Shown here piece by piece: positions 20,150-30,471 of a stretch of DNA of 64,000 nucleotides. Within the stretch, counting starts at the first letter, position 1, and each line of letters begins with the position of its first letter. Source of the stretch: Pseudomonas sp. Gutcm_11s (lineage in GTDB: Bacteria; Pseudomonadota; Gammaproteobacteria; Pseudomonadales; Pseudomonadaceae); assembly GCF_028649395.1 (NCBI RefSeq), contig NZ_JAQSUW010000011.1, positions 1-64,000 of the forward strand, in the 5' to 3' direction. Both the position numbers and the translations under genes were made by a program. The notes below the pieces were generated by a model. It was not told the DNA's origin. It was given only the letters and a program-made list of their open reading frames with translations, and did not search any database.

Positions 20150-20797
20150 CTATGTGCGGATCAGATGTCCGGTGGCCGGCAGAGCCGTGCCATCCAGTTG
20201 TGCACCGGTCTCGCCCAGTTTCAGGCGGCCTTCGGCGAACCAGCGCATCGCCAGAGGATAGATGTGATGTTCCTGGCTGTGTACTCGCTGGGCCAGGCTC
20301 TCCGGCGTATCGCCAGACTCTACCGGCACTACCGCCTGTACGACCAGTGGTCCGCCATCGAGTTCCTCGGTGACGAAGTGCACGCTGCAGCCATGCTCGC
20401 TGTCGCCAGCCTCCAGCGCGCGTTGGTGGGTGTGCAGGCCCTTGTACTTGGGCAGCAGCGAGGGATGGATATTCAGCAGTCGACCCTCGTAGTGACGCAC
20501 GAAGCCGCCGCTGAGGATGCGCATGAAGCCGGCCAGTACCACCAGTTGCGGGTCGAAGCCGTCGATGGCCTCGACCAGCGCGGCGTCGAAGGCCTCGCGA
20601 CCATCGAACTGCTTGTGGTCCAGCACCTGGGTGGCGATGCCGGCCTGCTTGGCGCGTTCCAGGCCGTAGGCATCGGCGCGGTTGGAAATCACCGCGGCGA
20701 TGCGTGCCGGATTGCCGTCATTGGCGATGCTGTCGATCAGGGCCTGCAGGTTGCTGCCGGACCCCGAAATCAGCACCACGACATTGCAGTCGGCCAT
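20150..20797 (-). CDS. purN: Phosphoribosylglycinamide formyltransferase
   Basis: Catalyses the third purine step, moving a formyl group from 10-formyl-THF to GAR. The 215 residues begin [22 protein letters not shown], with the phosphate-binding GSGSNLQ loop. The active site is visible as NIHPSLLPKYKGLHTH (catalytic Asn and His, about residues 106-108) and ELDGGPLV (catalytic Asp, about 142). The start was set at this ATG because it overlaps the purM stop (ATGA) and fits the family. The longer in-frame extension upstream is purM shadow. Confidence 0.95.
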   Translation of the reverse strand: MADCNVVVLISGSGSNLQALIDSIANDGNPARIAAVISNRADAYGLERAKQAGIATQVLDHKQFDGREAFDAALVEAIDGFDPQLVVLAGFMRILSGGFVRHYEGRLLNIHPSLLPKYKGLHTHQRALEAGDSEHGCSVHFVTEELDGGPLVVQAVVPVESGDTPESLAQRVHSQEHHIYPLAMRWFAEGRLKLGETGAQLDGTALPATGHLIRT

Positions 20798-21855
20798 CAG
20801 TGGGCTTTCAGGTTGTTCAGCACGACCAGTTCGGCACCTTCGGCGGCCTGGGCGATCTGGCCGATCACCCACGGGGTTTCACCCGAGGCGCGCAGGCTGG
20901 CCAGGGTGGCCTCGACCTGATCCTGGGCAACGCAGATGACCATGCCGACGCCGCAGTTCAGTACGCGGTGCATCTCGTGCTCGTCGACGTTGCCTTTTTC
21001 CTGCAGGAAGTCGAACACGGCCGGGCGGTTCCAGCTGGCCACGTCGATCACCGCCTGGGCGCCTTGCGGCAGCACGCGCGGGATGTTGTCGAGCAGGCCT
21101 CCGCCGGTGATGTGGGCCATGGCCTTCACCGCGCCGGTGTCCTTGATCAGCTTGAGCAGCGGCTTGACGTAGATGCGGGTCGGCGCCATCAGCAGGTCGG
21201 CCAGCTTGCTGCCGTTCAGTTCGGTATTTTCGATGTCGGTGCCGGACACTTCGAGGATCTTGCGGATCAGCGAGTAGCCGTTGGAGTGCGGGCCGGAGGA
21301 GGGCAGGGCGATCAGGGCGTCGCCGGTGACCACTTTCGAGCCGTCGATGATCTCGGCCTTCTCCACCACACCGACGCAGAAGCCAGCCAGATCGTAGTCT
21401 TCGCCTTCGTACATGCCCGGCATCTCGGCGGTTTCACCACCGACCAGGGAGCAGCCGGCCAGTTCGCAACCGGCGCCGATGCCGGTGACCACGGTGGCGG
21501 CCACATCGACGTTGAGCTTGCCGGTGGCGTAGTAGTCGAGGAAGAACAGCGGCTCGGCGCCGCACACGACCAGGTCGTTGACGCACATGGCGACCAGGTC
21601 CTGGCCGATGCTGTCGTGCTTGTTCAGGTTCAGCGCCAGGCGCAGCTTGGTGCCGACGCCGTCGGTGCCGGAAACCAGCACTGGCTGCTTGTAGCCGGCG
21701 GGAATTTCGCAGAGGGCGCCGAAACCACCCAGGCCACCCATGACTTCCGGACGCGCGGTGCGCTTGGCCACGCCTTTGATGCGCTCGACCAGGGCTTCGC
21801 CGGCGTCGATGTCGACACCTGCATCCTTGTAGCTGATGGAGGGTTGCTTGCTCAT
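20797..21855 (-). CDS. purM: Phosphoribosylformylglycinamidine cyclo-ligase
   Basis: The AIR synthetase, fifth step of purine synthesis, using ATP to close the imidazole ring. The 352 residues begin [27 protein letters not shown], the usual opening. [14 protein letters not shown] (about residues 62-75) and [24 protein letters not shown] (about 139-162) are family signatures, and [13 protein letters not shown] is in the C-terminal half. It is translationally coupled to purN and divergent from the DUF2066 gene. Confidence 0.96.
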   Translation of the reverse strand: MSKQPSISYKDAGVDIDAGEALVERIKGVAKRTARPEVMGGLGGFGALCEIPAGYKQPVLVSGTDGVGTKLRLALNLNKHDSIGQDLVAMCVNDLVVCGAEPLFFLDYYATGKLNVDVAATVVTGIGAGCELAGCSLVGGETAEMPGMYEGEDYDLAGFCVGVVEKAEIIDGSKVVTGDALIALPSSGPHSNGYSLIRKILEVSGTDIENTELNGSKLADLLMAPTRIYVKPLLKLIKDTGAVKAMAHITGGGLLDNIPRVLPQGAQAVIDVASWNRPAVFDFLQEKGNVDEHEMHRVLNCGVGMVICVAQDQVEATLASLRASGETPWVIGQIAQAAEGAELVVLNNLKAH

Positions 21856-22050
21856 GGGTTCAGGCCTTTAGAAGGGGAATGCTGTGGGCGACCGACGTGT
21901 GTGCGGGCCGGTCCGCGAAGGCGCGCGATTTTATCAGGCTTGCCCGCCAGCGGCCACCGGGCGCGACGGTTGCCGGGGGGCAGGCGGCTGTTTAAGGTAT
22001 AGCCCTTCGCGTGCCGTACGGGCGCGTCCTCCCGAACCGAGACCTTATCG

Positions 22051-23076
22051 ATGCGCCTGTCCGCCCGCCTGCTTGCCCTCTGCCTCCCGCTGTTCAGCCT
22101 GCCGGCCCTGGCCGAGACGGTCAGCGGCCTCTATCAGGTGCGCGAGCCGGTCACCAGCCAGCAGCCGGAAGAGCGCACTGCGGCGCTCAATCGCGCCCTG
22201 GAGACCCTGGTGCTGCGCCTGACCGGCGACGCCAAGGCGATACAGGGGCAGGCCCTGCAGGCCGTACGCCAGGACCCGCAACAGCTGGTCAGCCAGTACG
22301 TCTACGAGGGTGAGACCCTGGTAGTGGACTTCGACCCGCTGACCACCGAGAACAAGCTGCGCCAGGCCGGCCTGCCGCTGTGGGGCGCCAATCGCCCGTC
22401 GATCCTGGCCTGGTGGCTGAACAGCAGCGCCGAAGGCGCCAGCCTGGTCGGCGACGCGCAGGAGGCGGCCAAGCCGCTGCAGCAGGCCGCCCAACACCGC
22501 GGCCTGCCCGTGCGCCTGCCGCTGGCCGATCTGCAGGAACAGTTGGTCGCTACTCCGGAAAACCTCGGCGCCAGCCAGCCGGATGCTCTGCAGCCGGCCT
22601 CGGAGCGCTACGCCGCCGATGCCCTGCTGGCCGTACAGGCTCGCGAGGAGGGCGGTCAGTGGCAGGCCGAGTGGCGCCTGTGGCTGGGCGATGCTCGCGA
22701 GCAGGGCAAGGCCCAAGGCGCTGACCAGAAGGCCCTGGCCGACGCCGTGCTGCTGGCCGTGAGCGAGCGCCTGGCTCCGCGCTTCCTGGTCAAACCGGGC
22801 GCTGCCAGTGCCATGACCCTGGAGATCCAGGGCGCCGATCTGGGCCGTTACGCCGAGCTGGAGCGCCTGCTCGAACCCTTCTCGGCTCGCCTGCTGCGGG
22901 TCAAGGGTGACCAGATGGTCTGGCAGGTCAACGCCAGCGCCGAACAGCTGCGCGCCCAACTGGCCCTGGCCGGCCTGCAGGAAGTGCCGGCGGACGCAGC
23001 GCCGCTGGATGCCGCTGCTGCTCCCCAGGCAACTCCGGCCCCGGCGCCGGCCAACCTGATGCGCTTCCGCTGGTAA
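22051..23076 (+). CDS. DUF2066 exported protein
   Basis: A 341-residue protein with a Sec signal (MRLSARLLALCLPLFSLPALAETV, cleavage near residue 22). The region TVSGLYQVREPVTSQQPEERTAALNRALETLVLRLTGD matches the start of DUF2066 proteins. The C-terminus has an Ala/Pro tail (DAAAAPQATPAPAPANL). It is probably periplasmic; the role is unknown. It precedes the PerM-like transporter gene by about 67 bases, and this pairing is conserved in Pseudomonas. Confidence 0.82.
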   Translation: MRLSARLLALCLPLFSLPALAETVSGLYQVREPVTSQQPEERTAALNRALETLVLRLTGDAKAIQGQALQAVRQDPQQLVSQYVYEGETLVVDFDPLTTENKLRQAGLPLWGANRPSILAWWLNSSAEGASLVGDAQEAAKPLQQAAQHRGLPVRLPLADLQEQLVATPENLGASQPDALQPASERYAADALLAVQAREEGGQWQAEWRLWLGDAREQGKAQGADQKALADAVLLAVSERLAPRFLVKPGAASAMTLEIQGADLGRYAELERLLEPFSARLLRVKGDQMVWQVNASAEQLRAQLALAGLQEVPADAAPLDAAAAPQATPAPAPANLMRFRW

Positions 23077-23143
23077 TCCAGGCCGCCGGTGCTCGCCGGC
23101 GGCACAACCCGATTTTCCATCTAGTAGCGACGGAGTGCCTGAG

Positions 23144-24238
23144 ATGACCGATTCGCGGCGTTGGCTATGGCTGGCCGGACTTTTCCTGTGCGGCTGGCTG
23201 ATCTACCTGCTCACCCCCATCCTCTCGCCCTTCCTGGTCGCCATGCTGCTGGCCTATATGGGCGACCCGCTGGTGGACCGCCTGGAGAGGCGCGGCCTGT
23301 CGCGCACCTGGGGCGTGGTCATCGTCTTCAGCCTGTTCAGCCTGTTGCTGCTGGTCATGCTGCTGGTGCTGATCCCCATGCTCGGCCGCCAACTGGTGCG
23401 GCTCTACGAGCTGGCACCACAGGGTCTCGACTGGGCGCAGCACCAGGCACTGCCCTGGGTGCAGGCGCAATTCGGTCTGGCCGAGGGTTTCTGGCGCTTT
23501 GATCAAGTCAAAGAAGCGCTGTCGGGCCACCTGGGCAAGACCACCGATATCGTCGGTGGCCTGCTGGCCCAGGCCACGGCTTCCGGCCTGGCGCTGCTGG
23601 GCTGGCTGGGCAACCTGCTGCTGATTCCGGTGGTGGCCTTCTACCTGCTGCGCGACTGGGACCTGATGATCGCCAAGCTGCGCAGCCTGCTGCCGCGTGC
23701 CCGCGAGAGCCTGGTGGTGCAGTTGGTGGGCGAATGCCACGAGGTGCTTGGCGCCTTCATGCGCGGCCAGTTGCTGGTGATGCTGGCCCTGGCCGGCATC
23801 TACTCGGTGGGCCTGATGGTGGTCGGCCTCGAGCTGGGCCTATTGATCGGCCTGCTCGCCGGCCTGGCCAGCATCGTTCCGTACATGGGCTTCATCGTCG
23901 GTTTCGGCGCCGCCGTGGTGGCTGCGCTGTTCCAGCATGCCGGCTTCGAGCTGTATCCGCTGATCGGTATCGCCGTGGTGTTCGGCATTGGCCAGTTGCT
24001 CGAAGGCATGCTGCTGACGCCCATGCTGGTCGGTGATCGCATCGGCCTGCACCCGGTGGCAGTGATCTTCGCCATCCTCGCCGGCGGTCAGCTATTCGGC
24101 TTCACCGGCGTGCTGTTGGCCTTGCCGGTGGCGGCGGTGATCATGGTATTGCTGCGCCATGCGCATGATTTCTACAAGCTTTCCAGTCTTTATGGCGAGC
24201 CTGTCGACGCATCGGAAGGGCCTCAAGCCGAGCCATAG
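23144..24238 (+). CDS. AI-2E family transporter (PerM-like)
   Basis: A polytopic inner-membrane protein of 364 residues with about eight hydrophobic helices. The family signature appears as LIPVVAFYLLRDWDLM (about 160-175), a long amphipathic segment, and then IPYMGFIVGFGAAVVAAL and GQLLEGMLLTPMLVGDRIGLHPVAVIFAILAGGQLFGFTGVLLALPVAAV. Members are proposed exporters of small signals or ions; the substrate here is not known. The ATG at 23144 has GGAG eight bases upstream, and an in-frame GTG at 23135 overlaps that site, so it is less likely. Confidence 0.87.
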   Translation: MTDSRRWLWLAGLFLCGWLIYLLTPILSPFLVAMLLAYMGDPLVDRLERRGLSRTWGVVIVFSLFSLLLLVMLLVLIPMLGRQLVRLYELAPQGLDWAQHQALPWVQAQFGLAEGFWRFDQVKEALSGHLGKTTDIVGGLLAQATASGLALLGWLGNLLLIPVVAFYLLRDWDLMIAKLRSLLPRARESLVVQLVGECHEVLGAFMRGQLLVMLALAGIYSVGLMVVGLELGLLIGLLAGLASIVPYMGFIVGFGAAVVAALFQHAGFELYPLIGIAVVFGIGQLLEGMLLTPMLVGDRIGLHPVAVIFAILAGGQLFGFTGVLLALPVAAVIMVLLRHAHDFYKLSSLYGEPVDASEGPQAEP

Positions 24239-24374
24239 ATTGCCTGGTGATCTCTCCTAGAAGGGGCTCGCTCACTAGTCGTAGCCGGGTGGCAGTTAAT
24301 TTCGTGTTCTTGTTACCGGTCCCTTGAGCAAACGGCAGCTAATGTAGGTAGGTTATTTTCTAGGGAGAAAGGCC

Positions 24375-25949
24375 ATGCTGCAGGGAAGCTGTTTCAAAAA
24401 AATGCTCGGCGCTTTGCTGCTGCTAGCTTCGCCGCTGCTGCTCGCGAATCAGAATGAATGCGAGCGGACCAGTGTCGACAGGTTGCAGCTGATCAGTCCG
24501 AAAAAGGGCTATTACCAAGTCGAGGTTGAATATTGTTATGTGCCGGAAACCCAGGAGCCGGTTTTCCTGCTGCTTGCACTCGATATACCCGAAGGATACG
24601 AAACCTACAGCCACAGTTTTCCGCATGAGGTTTCGCCAGGGAGGCGCTCGGCTCGTCTCGAGCTCAATCGTCCCACCGAGCCGGAAGGTTCATTCAATAC
24701 CTACACGCTCGCAGCCAGGATATTCAACGGCACAAAAGAGCTGGCGGTAAAAGAGCAGCAGCAACAGATCAGCTGGCCCAATCAGTCGACATATTTGCGA
24801 CAGCGCATGTATGCGCGATACAGCAACGATGAAATCTTGGATAGGGCAGAGGAGCTTATCGATGGAGGAGATCCTGAGGCTCGGAACGTCGCTCGGCAGT
24901 ATCTAGAAAAGATCGTGCTTGAGGAGCCTGATCGTGTTCAGGTCTACAAGCTATTCGCGCGTATCGCCATGGCCGAACAATGGAACGAGCAGGGACTGAC
25001 TGAGGCGCGCAGCCACTTGGACACTGCGCTAAATATCGACCCCGGTTATGCCGATGGCTACATTTTGCGAGGGTTTGTACTGGCGCATCTGAAATACTTT
25101 GATGATGCCGAGGCGGATTTTCGCAAGGCCGAAGCGCTTGGGATAAAAAATCTTTGGATCTGGAACAACTGGGCTATGAAGGAGAAGCTCCAAGGTAACA
25201 AGACTCGCGCTATAGAACTCTATCGCCGCACGTTGGCGGGTGAAAAGCCGACGGGGCGAAACTTGCGAGCGCGACTTAACGCCTTCGAGCATCTGCTGTT
25301 CTTCTTCGACGACGGTAAGCATCTTGATGAGATGGATGCGCTGCACCTGCAGCGATTGAGTGAATTCGACGAGCGCTCCTGCCTGTATGTCGAGTATGCC
25401 TCCTTCCTTCTGAGTCAACGCCAGGACTACAAGAAAGCAATCGAAAATGGGCACAAGGCCTTGGACGGTGGCTGTCAGGATCAGAGTGCGCGTAGGACCT
25501 TGGGTATCGCCTACCACATTGGTTCTTTGCAGGAACCATCCCTAATAGGGCGTGCCAGAGTATTCCAGCCTGAGGGGCCAGGGCTTTACTGGGGGCTGGC
25601 TCAGGTGCCCCAATCCGAGGCGTTACTGCAGCGTTATAAGTCGAATATCGACAGCATGGACGGGCAAAGGCATACCGCGCTTACCTATGCCCTAGAGCAC
25701 AATAACTTCGAAGCAGCTCGGCGTCTGATGACTCAGGGGGCAAGTCTGAATATCAAGGTCGGCGTGGAGAATTACCCTTTATCTCTATTGCCGATTTTCC
25801 GCGGTAGCGCCGAGGGTGTTCGTTTCGCCATTGATCAGGGCGTAGACTACGGACATGTTGAGTACCAAGGCATTTCTGCTCTGGGTTATGCGCAGCAGAC
25901 AGGAAATCAAGTGATCATTGATCTGCTGAGAGGGCAGCAAAAGATCTGA
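24375..25949 (+). CDS. Exported TPR-ankyrin repeat protein of unknown function
   Basis: I do not recognise this 524-residue protein. It has a Sec signal (MLQGSCFKKMLGALLLLASPLLLANQ) and a beta-rich N-terminal domain with two early cysteines (NECERT, VEYCYVP). A helical middle includes a clear TPR unit (LDTALNIDPGYADGYILRGF and DDAEADFRKAEALG, about residues 215-255). Two or three C-terminal ankyrin-like repeats follow (HTALTYALEHNNFEAARRLMTQGASLN; ISALGYAQQTGNQVIIDLL). The gene is visibly richer in AT and rare codons (ATA, AGG, TTG) than its neighbours, suggesting later arrival. The ribosome binding site AGGGAGAAAGG is strong. It lies between perM and hda, where P. aeruginosa as I recall has no such gene. 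Confidence 0.78.
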   Translation: MLQGSCFKKMLGALLLLASPLLLANQNECERTSVDRLQLISPKKGYYQVEVEYCYVPETQEPVFLLLALDIPEGYETYSHSFPHEVSPGRRSARLELNRPTEPEGSFNTYTLAARIFNGTKELAVKEQQQQISWPNQSTYLRQRMYARYSNDEILDRAEELIDGGDPEARNVARQYLEKIVLEEPDRVQVYKLFARIAMAEQWNEQGLTEARSHLDTALNIDPGYADGYILRGFVLAHLKYFDDAEADFRKAEALGIKNLWIWNNWAMKEKLQGNKTRAIELYRRTLAGEKPTGRNLRARLNAFEHLLFFFDDGKHLDEMDALHLQRLSEFDERSCLYVEYASFLLSQRQDYKKAIENGHKALDGGCQDQSARRTLGIAYHIGSLQEPSLIGRARVFQPEGPGLYWGLAQVPQSEALLQRYKSNIDSMDGQRHTALTYALEHNNFEAARRLMTQGASLNIKVGVENYPLSLLPIFRGSAEGVRFAIDQGVDYGHVEYQGISALGYAQQTGNQVIIDLLRGQQKI

Positions 25950-26027
25950 CTCGGCCCGAAGATTGTTAGAGTCGGGGACTGGCGTTAGACTCGCGGCCCT
26001 AGTTCTTGACTCGCACCCTGCTTTTTC

Positions 26028-26732
26028 ATGGTTCCTACGCAATTGCCTCTGGGTGTTCGTCTGCGTGACGACGCCACCTTTGCCAACTACTACCCCGGCG
26101 CCAATGCGGCGGCCCTCGGCTATGTCGAGCGGCTGTGCGAGGCCGATGCCGGCTGGACCGAGAGCCTGATCTACCTGTGGGGTGGTGAGGGTGTCGGGCG
26201 CAGCCATCTGTTGCAGGCGGCCTGCCTGCGTTTCGAGCAGCGCGGTGAGCAGGCGGTGTTCCTGCCGCTGGCCGAGGTGGCCGAGTACGGTCCCGAGCTG
26301 CTCGATGGGCTGGACCAGTCCGAGCTCGTCTGCCTGGATGATCTGGATGCGGTGGCCGGTCGTGCGGATTGGGAGGAGGCGCTGTTCCACCTGTTCAATC
26401 GCCTGCGTGACTCCGGTCGGCGCCTGTTGCTGGCCGCCACCGTGTCGCCGCGCGAACTGCCGATCCAGCTGCCGGATCTGAAATCGCGCCTGACCCTGGC
26501 GCTGGTGTTCCAGCTGCATTCACTGTCCGACGAGGACAAGCTGCGCGCCCTGCAGCTGCGCGCCTCGCGGCGTGGTCTGCACCTGACCGACGAGGTCGGC
26601 CGCTTCATTCTCACCCGTGGCGAGCGCAGCATGAGTGCGCTGTTCGAGTTGCTCGAGCGCCTCGATCAGGCCTCGTTGCAGGCCCAGCGCAAGCTGACCA
26701 TTCCCTTCCTCAAGGAAACCCTGGGCTGGTAG
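26028..26732 (+). CDS. hda: DnaA regulatory inactivator Hda
   Basis: A DnaA-like AAA+ protein of 234 residues that, with the sliding clamp, makes DnaA-ATP hydrolyse its nucleotide and so prevents re-initiation. The sequence MVPTQLPLGVRLRDDATFANYYPGAN opens like Hda, including the clamp-binding QLPLGV near residue 4. A degenerate Walker A region, YLWGGEGVGRSHLLQAA, is followed by Walker B VCLDDLDAVAG, and then sensor and arginine-finger regions (SRLTLALVFQL). It is transcribed away from the DUF2069-wrbA-arsC group. Confidence 0.93.
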   Translation: MVPTQLPLGVRLRDDATFANYYPGANAAALGYVERLCEADAGWTESLIYLWGGEGVGRSHLLQAACLRFEQRGEQAVFLPLAEVAEYGPELLDGLDQSELVCLDDLDAVAGRADWEEALFHLFNRLRDSGRRLLLAATVSPRELPIQLPDLKSRLTLALVFQLHSLSDEDKLRALQLRASRRGLHLTDEVGRFILTRGERSMSALFELLERLDQASLQAQRKLTIPFLKETLGW

Positions 26733-26747
26733 CCCAGGGAGCAAGCC

Positions 26748-28103
<1,356 letters not shown>

Positions 28104-28173
28104 GACAGTGCCCATTGGCGAATGAGGGCGCTATTCTAGCCGCCTCGAAGGCATAACGGGCTAAGGAGAGGGC

Positions 28174-29406
28174 ATGCGACAGCGGTTGGCGGACTGGGTG
28201 GAGTTCTGGCGCTTCCTGTTGCAGCGTTTCCTCGCCGATCGTGCGATCAACAGCGCTGCGGCGCTGACCTACACCACGCTGTTCGCCGTGGTGCCGGTGA
28301 TGACCGTGACCTTCGCCACGCTCTCCGCGGTGCCGGCCTTCCAGGATACCGGCGAGCAGATCCAGAGCTTCATCTTCCGCAACTTCGTGCCCTCGTCTGG
28401 CGAGACGGTGCAGCAGTACCTGCGCGAGTTCACCACCCAGGCGCGTCACCTGACCTGGGCCGGCGTGGCGCTGCTGGCGGTCACCGCGTTCTTCATGCTG
28501 GTAACCATCGAGAAGACCTTCAACGCGATCTGGCGGGTGCGCCAGCCACGTCGTGGCATCTCCAGCTTCCTGCTGTACTGGGCGATTCTCAGCTTGGGGC
28601 CGCTGCTGCTCGGCGCCGGCTTCGCCGTGACCACCTACATCGCCTCGCTGTCGCTGCTGTCCGGGCCCGACGCGGTGATCGGCGCCAAGACGCTGCTTGG
28701 CTTCGCCCCGCTGCTGTTCAGCACGGCGGCCTTCACCCTGATCTATTCGGCGGTACCCAACGCTCGGGTGCCGGTGCGCCACGCCTTGCTCGGCGGGTTG
28801 TTCACCTCGGTGCTGGTGGAGGTGGCGAAGAAGGTGTTCGGCCTGTTCGTCAGCCTGTTCCCGGGTTACCAGCTTATTTATGGCGCCTTCGCCACGGTGC
28901 CGCTGTTCCTGCTCTGGGTGTATCTGTCCTGGCTGATCGTGCTGTTCGGTGCCGAGCTGGTGTGCAACCTGTCGTCATCGCGTACCTGGCGGCGCCAGGC
29001 GCTGCCGCGTCTGCTGGTGCTGCTGGGCATCCTGCGGGTGTTCCATGAGCGTCAGCAGCGCGGGCGTACCGTGCGGCACCTGGATGTGCAGCGTCAGGGC
29101 TGGCGACTGCCCGAGAGCGAGTGGGAGGAATTCATCGACTTCCTCGAGCGGGAGCAACTGATCTGTCGTACCAGTGGCGACACCTGGGTGCTCTGCCGCG
29201 ATCTTGAGCACTACAGCCTGTACCGCCTGATCAGCCACAGCCCCTGGCCATTGCCGCGGCCGAACCAGTTGCCGCAGGAGCTGAACGAGGCCTGGTATCC
29301 GCAGCTGCGCGAGGCTCTGGAAGAGCTGTATCGGGAACAGGAGGAGCTGTTCGCCGGCAGCCTGGCGCAGTGGCTGCGGGGCAGGGATAGCGCTTGTCAG
29401 GAGTGA
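28174..29406 (+). CDS. YihY/BrkB family inner-membrane protein
   Basis: A 410-residue protein. About six transmembrane helices fill residues 30-260 with family motifs: [18 protein letters not shown] (about 24-41), [17 protein letters not shown], then [27 protein letters not shown]. The cytoplasmic C-terminal 140 residues resemble a winged-helix-like tail ([28 protein letters not shown]). It was formerly called ribonuclease BN, a name now known to be wrong for this family. The true function (transport or envelope role) is unknown. It is divergent from arsC. Confidence 0.88.
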   Translation: MRQRLADWVEFWRFLLQRFLADRAINSAAALTYTTLFAVVPVMTVTFATLSAVPAFQDTGEQIQSFIFRNFVPSSGETVQQYLREFTTQARHLTWAGVALLAVTAFFMLVTIEKTFNAIWRVRQPRRGISSFLLYWAILSLGPLLLGAGFAVTTYIASLSLLSGPDAVIGAKTLLGFAPLLFSTAAFTLIYSAVPNARVPVRHALLGGLFTSVLVEVAKKVFGLFVSLFPGYQLIYGAFATVPLFLLWVYLSWLIVLFGAELVCNLSSSRTWRRQALPRLLVLLGILRVFHERQQRGRTVRHLDVQRQGWRLPESEWEEFIDFLEREQLICRTSGDTWVLCRDLEHYSLYRLISHSPWPLPRPNQLPQELNEAWYPQLREALEELYREQEELFAGSLAQWLRGRDSACQE

Positions 29407-29570
29407 CGAAAAAGGTCAGTTTAGGGCGAGGCGCAGCGGGCTCAGTGACGCTGCTCATGCGCTGAGGCGCAATAAATACCGGCCCGGGAAGGCTGGCATG
29501 CTTCTGGCAATTACCCAGCTATATGCTGGCAGACTGCTAGCGGCCTGAATGACTCAGGGAAGTCGAGTGG

Positions 29571-29762
29571 ATGAGCAGTAGCAAGAACAAGGTGGTGCCG
29601 TTGCAGCCGCGGGATTCCGAGGAAGCGCTGGAGCGGCTCAATCGCATCACCGGCCTGCGTTTCGTGCGTTGGCCGCAGTCCCTCGCGGCGCTGGCGCGCC
29701 AGGCCGTCGAAGAGGACGAACCGGCTAAGCCGAGTTCGGTAGTGCGTTTCGGCGTCTACTGA
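29571..29762 (+). CDS. Small conserved hypothetical protein
   Basis: A 63-residue cytoplasmic protein, MSSSKNKVVPLQPRD at the start and SSVVRFGVY at the end. It has no known motif, cysteine or membrane segment. The middle (EEALERLNRITGLRFVRWPQSLAALARQ) is predicted helical. Codon use is ordinary for this genome and a terminator follows directly, which supports a real gene. P. aeruginosa has a small protein at about this place. Function unknown. Confidence 0.62.
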   Translation: MSSSKNKVVPLQPRDSEEALERLNRITGLRFVRWPQSLAALARQAVEEDEPAKPSSVVRFGVY

Positions 29763-29775
29763 TCCCAGAAAGCAA

Positions 29776-29797
29776 AACCCCCGCCGAGGCGGGGGTT
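29776..29797. terminator. Bidirectional terminator
   Basis: The stem AACCCCCGCC-GA-GGCGGGGGTT lies between two converging genes. Four Ts follow on the minus strand (AAAA on plus); the plus-strand side has a poorer T-run. Confidence 0.78.
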
Positions 29798-29814
29798 GCA
29801 GTGAGCCGAGAAGG

Positions 29815-30207
29815 TCAGGCCATTGCCTGGCGCGAGGCGCTATCGAGCATCTCCACGGCCTGCACGAACAGTTCCTCGACGATCAGCGTCTGTGCCGGCA
29901 CGGCCGAGCGCAGGCGTACCTGCATTTCCTCGATCTTGGTCTTCATCGGCAGGCGCGCGACGCCGGAGAGCATCACCTTGTTGTGCACGTTGACCTTGCC
30001 GTGGTCCACCGCGACCTCGCGTACCTGGCTGCCGTCGCGGTAGCGCACCATCAGCGATACCGGCAGGTTGGCCAGACCTGGCACATGCAGCCAAGCCGCC
30101 ACGTTGAACTCGCCGACACGCCCCTCGTAAGGCGTCACGCTGAGGCGTGCGCTGTTGACGATGCTGGAGGGTACTGGGCCGATCAGCTTGTCATTGGCTT
30201 GGGACAT
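29815..30207 (-). CDS. Conserved hypothetical protein, beta-rich
   Basis: A 130-residue protein beginning MSQANDKLIGPVPSSIVNSARLSVTPYEGRVG. It has no signal or membrane helix. The pattern of alternating hydrophobics (FNVAAWLHVPGLANLPVSLMVRYRDGSQVREVAVDHGKVNVHNKVMLSG) suggests a beta-sandwich or barrel, and a helical tail follows (TLIVEELFVQAVEMLDSASRQ). I do not recognise the family. The start at 30207 has GGAG seven bases upstream, and the protein-like region ends there, so longer in-frame readings were dropped. Confidence 0.68.
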   Translation of the reverse strand: MSQANDKLIGPVPSSIVNSARLSVTPYEGRVGEFNVAAWLHVPGLANLPVSLMVRYRDGSQVREVAVDHGKVNVHNKVMLSGVARLPMKTKIEEMQVRLRSAVPAQTLIVEELFVQAVEMLDSASRQAMA

Positions 30208-30471
30208 GTAGGCTCCGGCAGAACTCATTGGTATAGGAATGCGCGGATTATAGGCAGCGGCCCCGCCGGGAAACTGTGCACTGTGGCTTCGGCGCCTGAG
30301 ACCTATGTCGCAGAACCTGGCTGAATGCCCAGAACCTGTTTCCGATCTCCTGACTCGCAGCCATGCGGCGTTAAAACCGGCTGCGAAAAGCTCATTTACG
30401 CTTTGTAAGCTGCGCTTTCTCAACCGGTTCTGCCTTGCCGGGCTCTAATTCAGAAGACCGTAAACAGGTCC

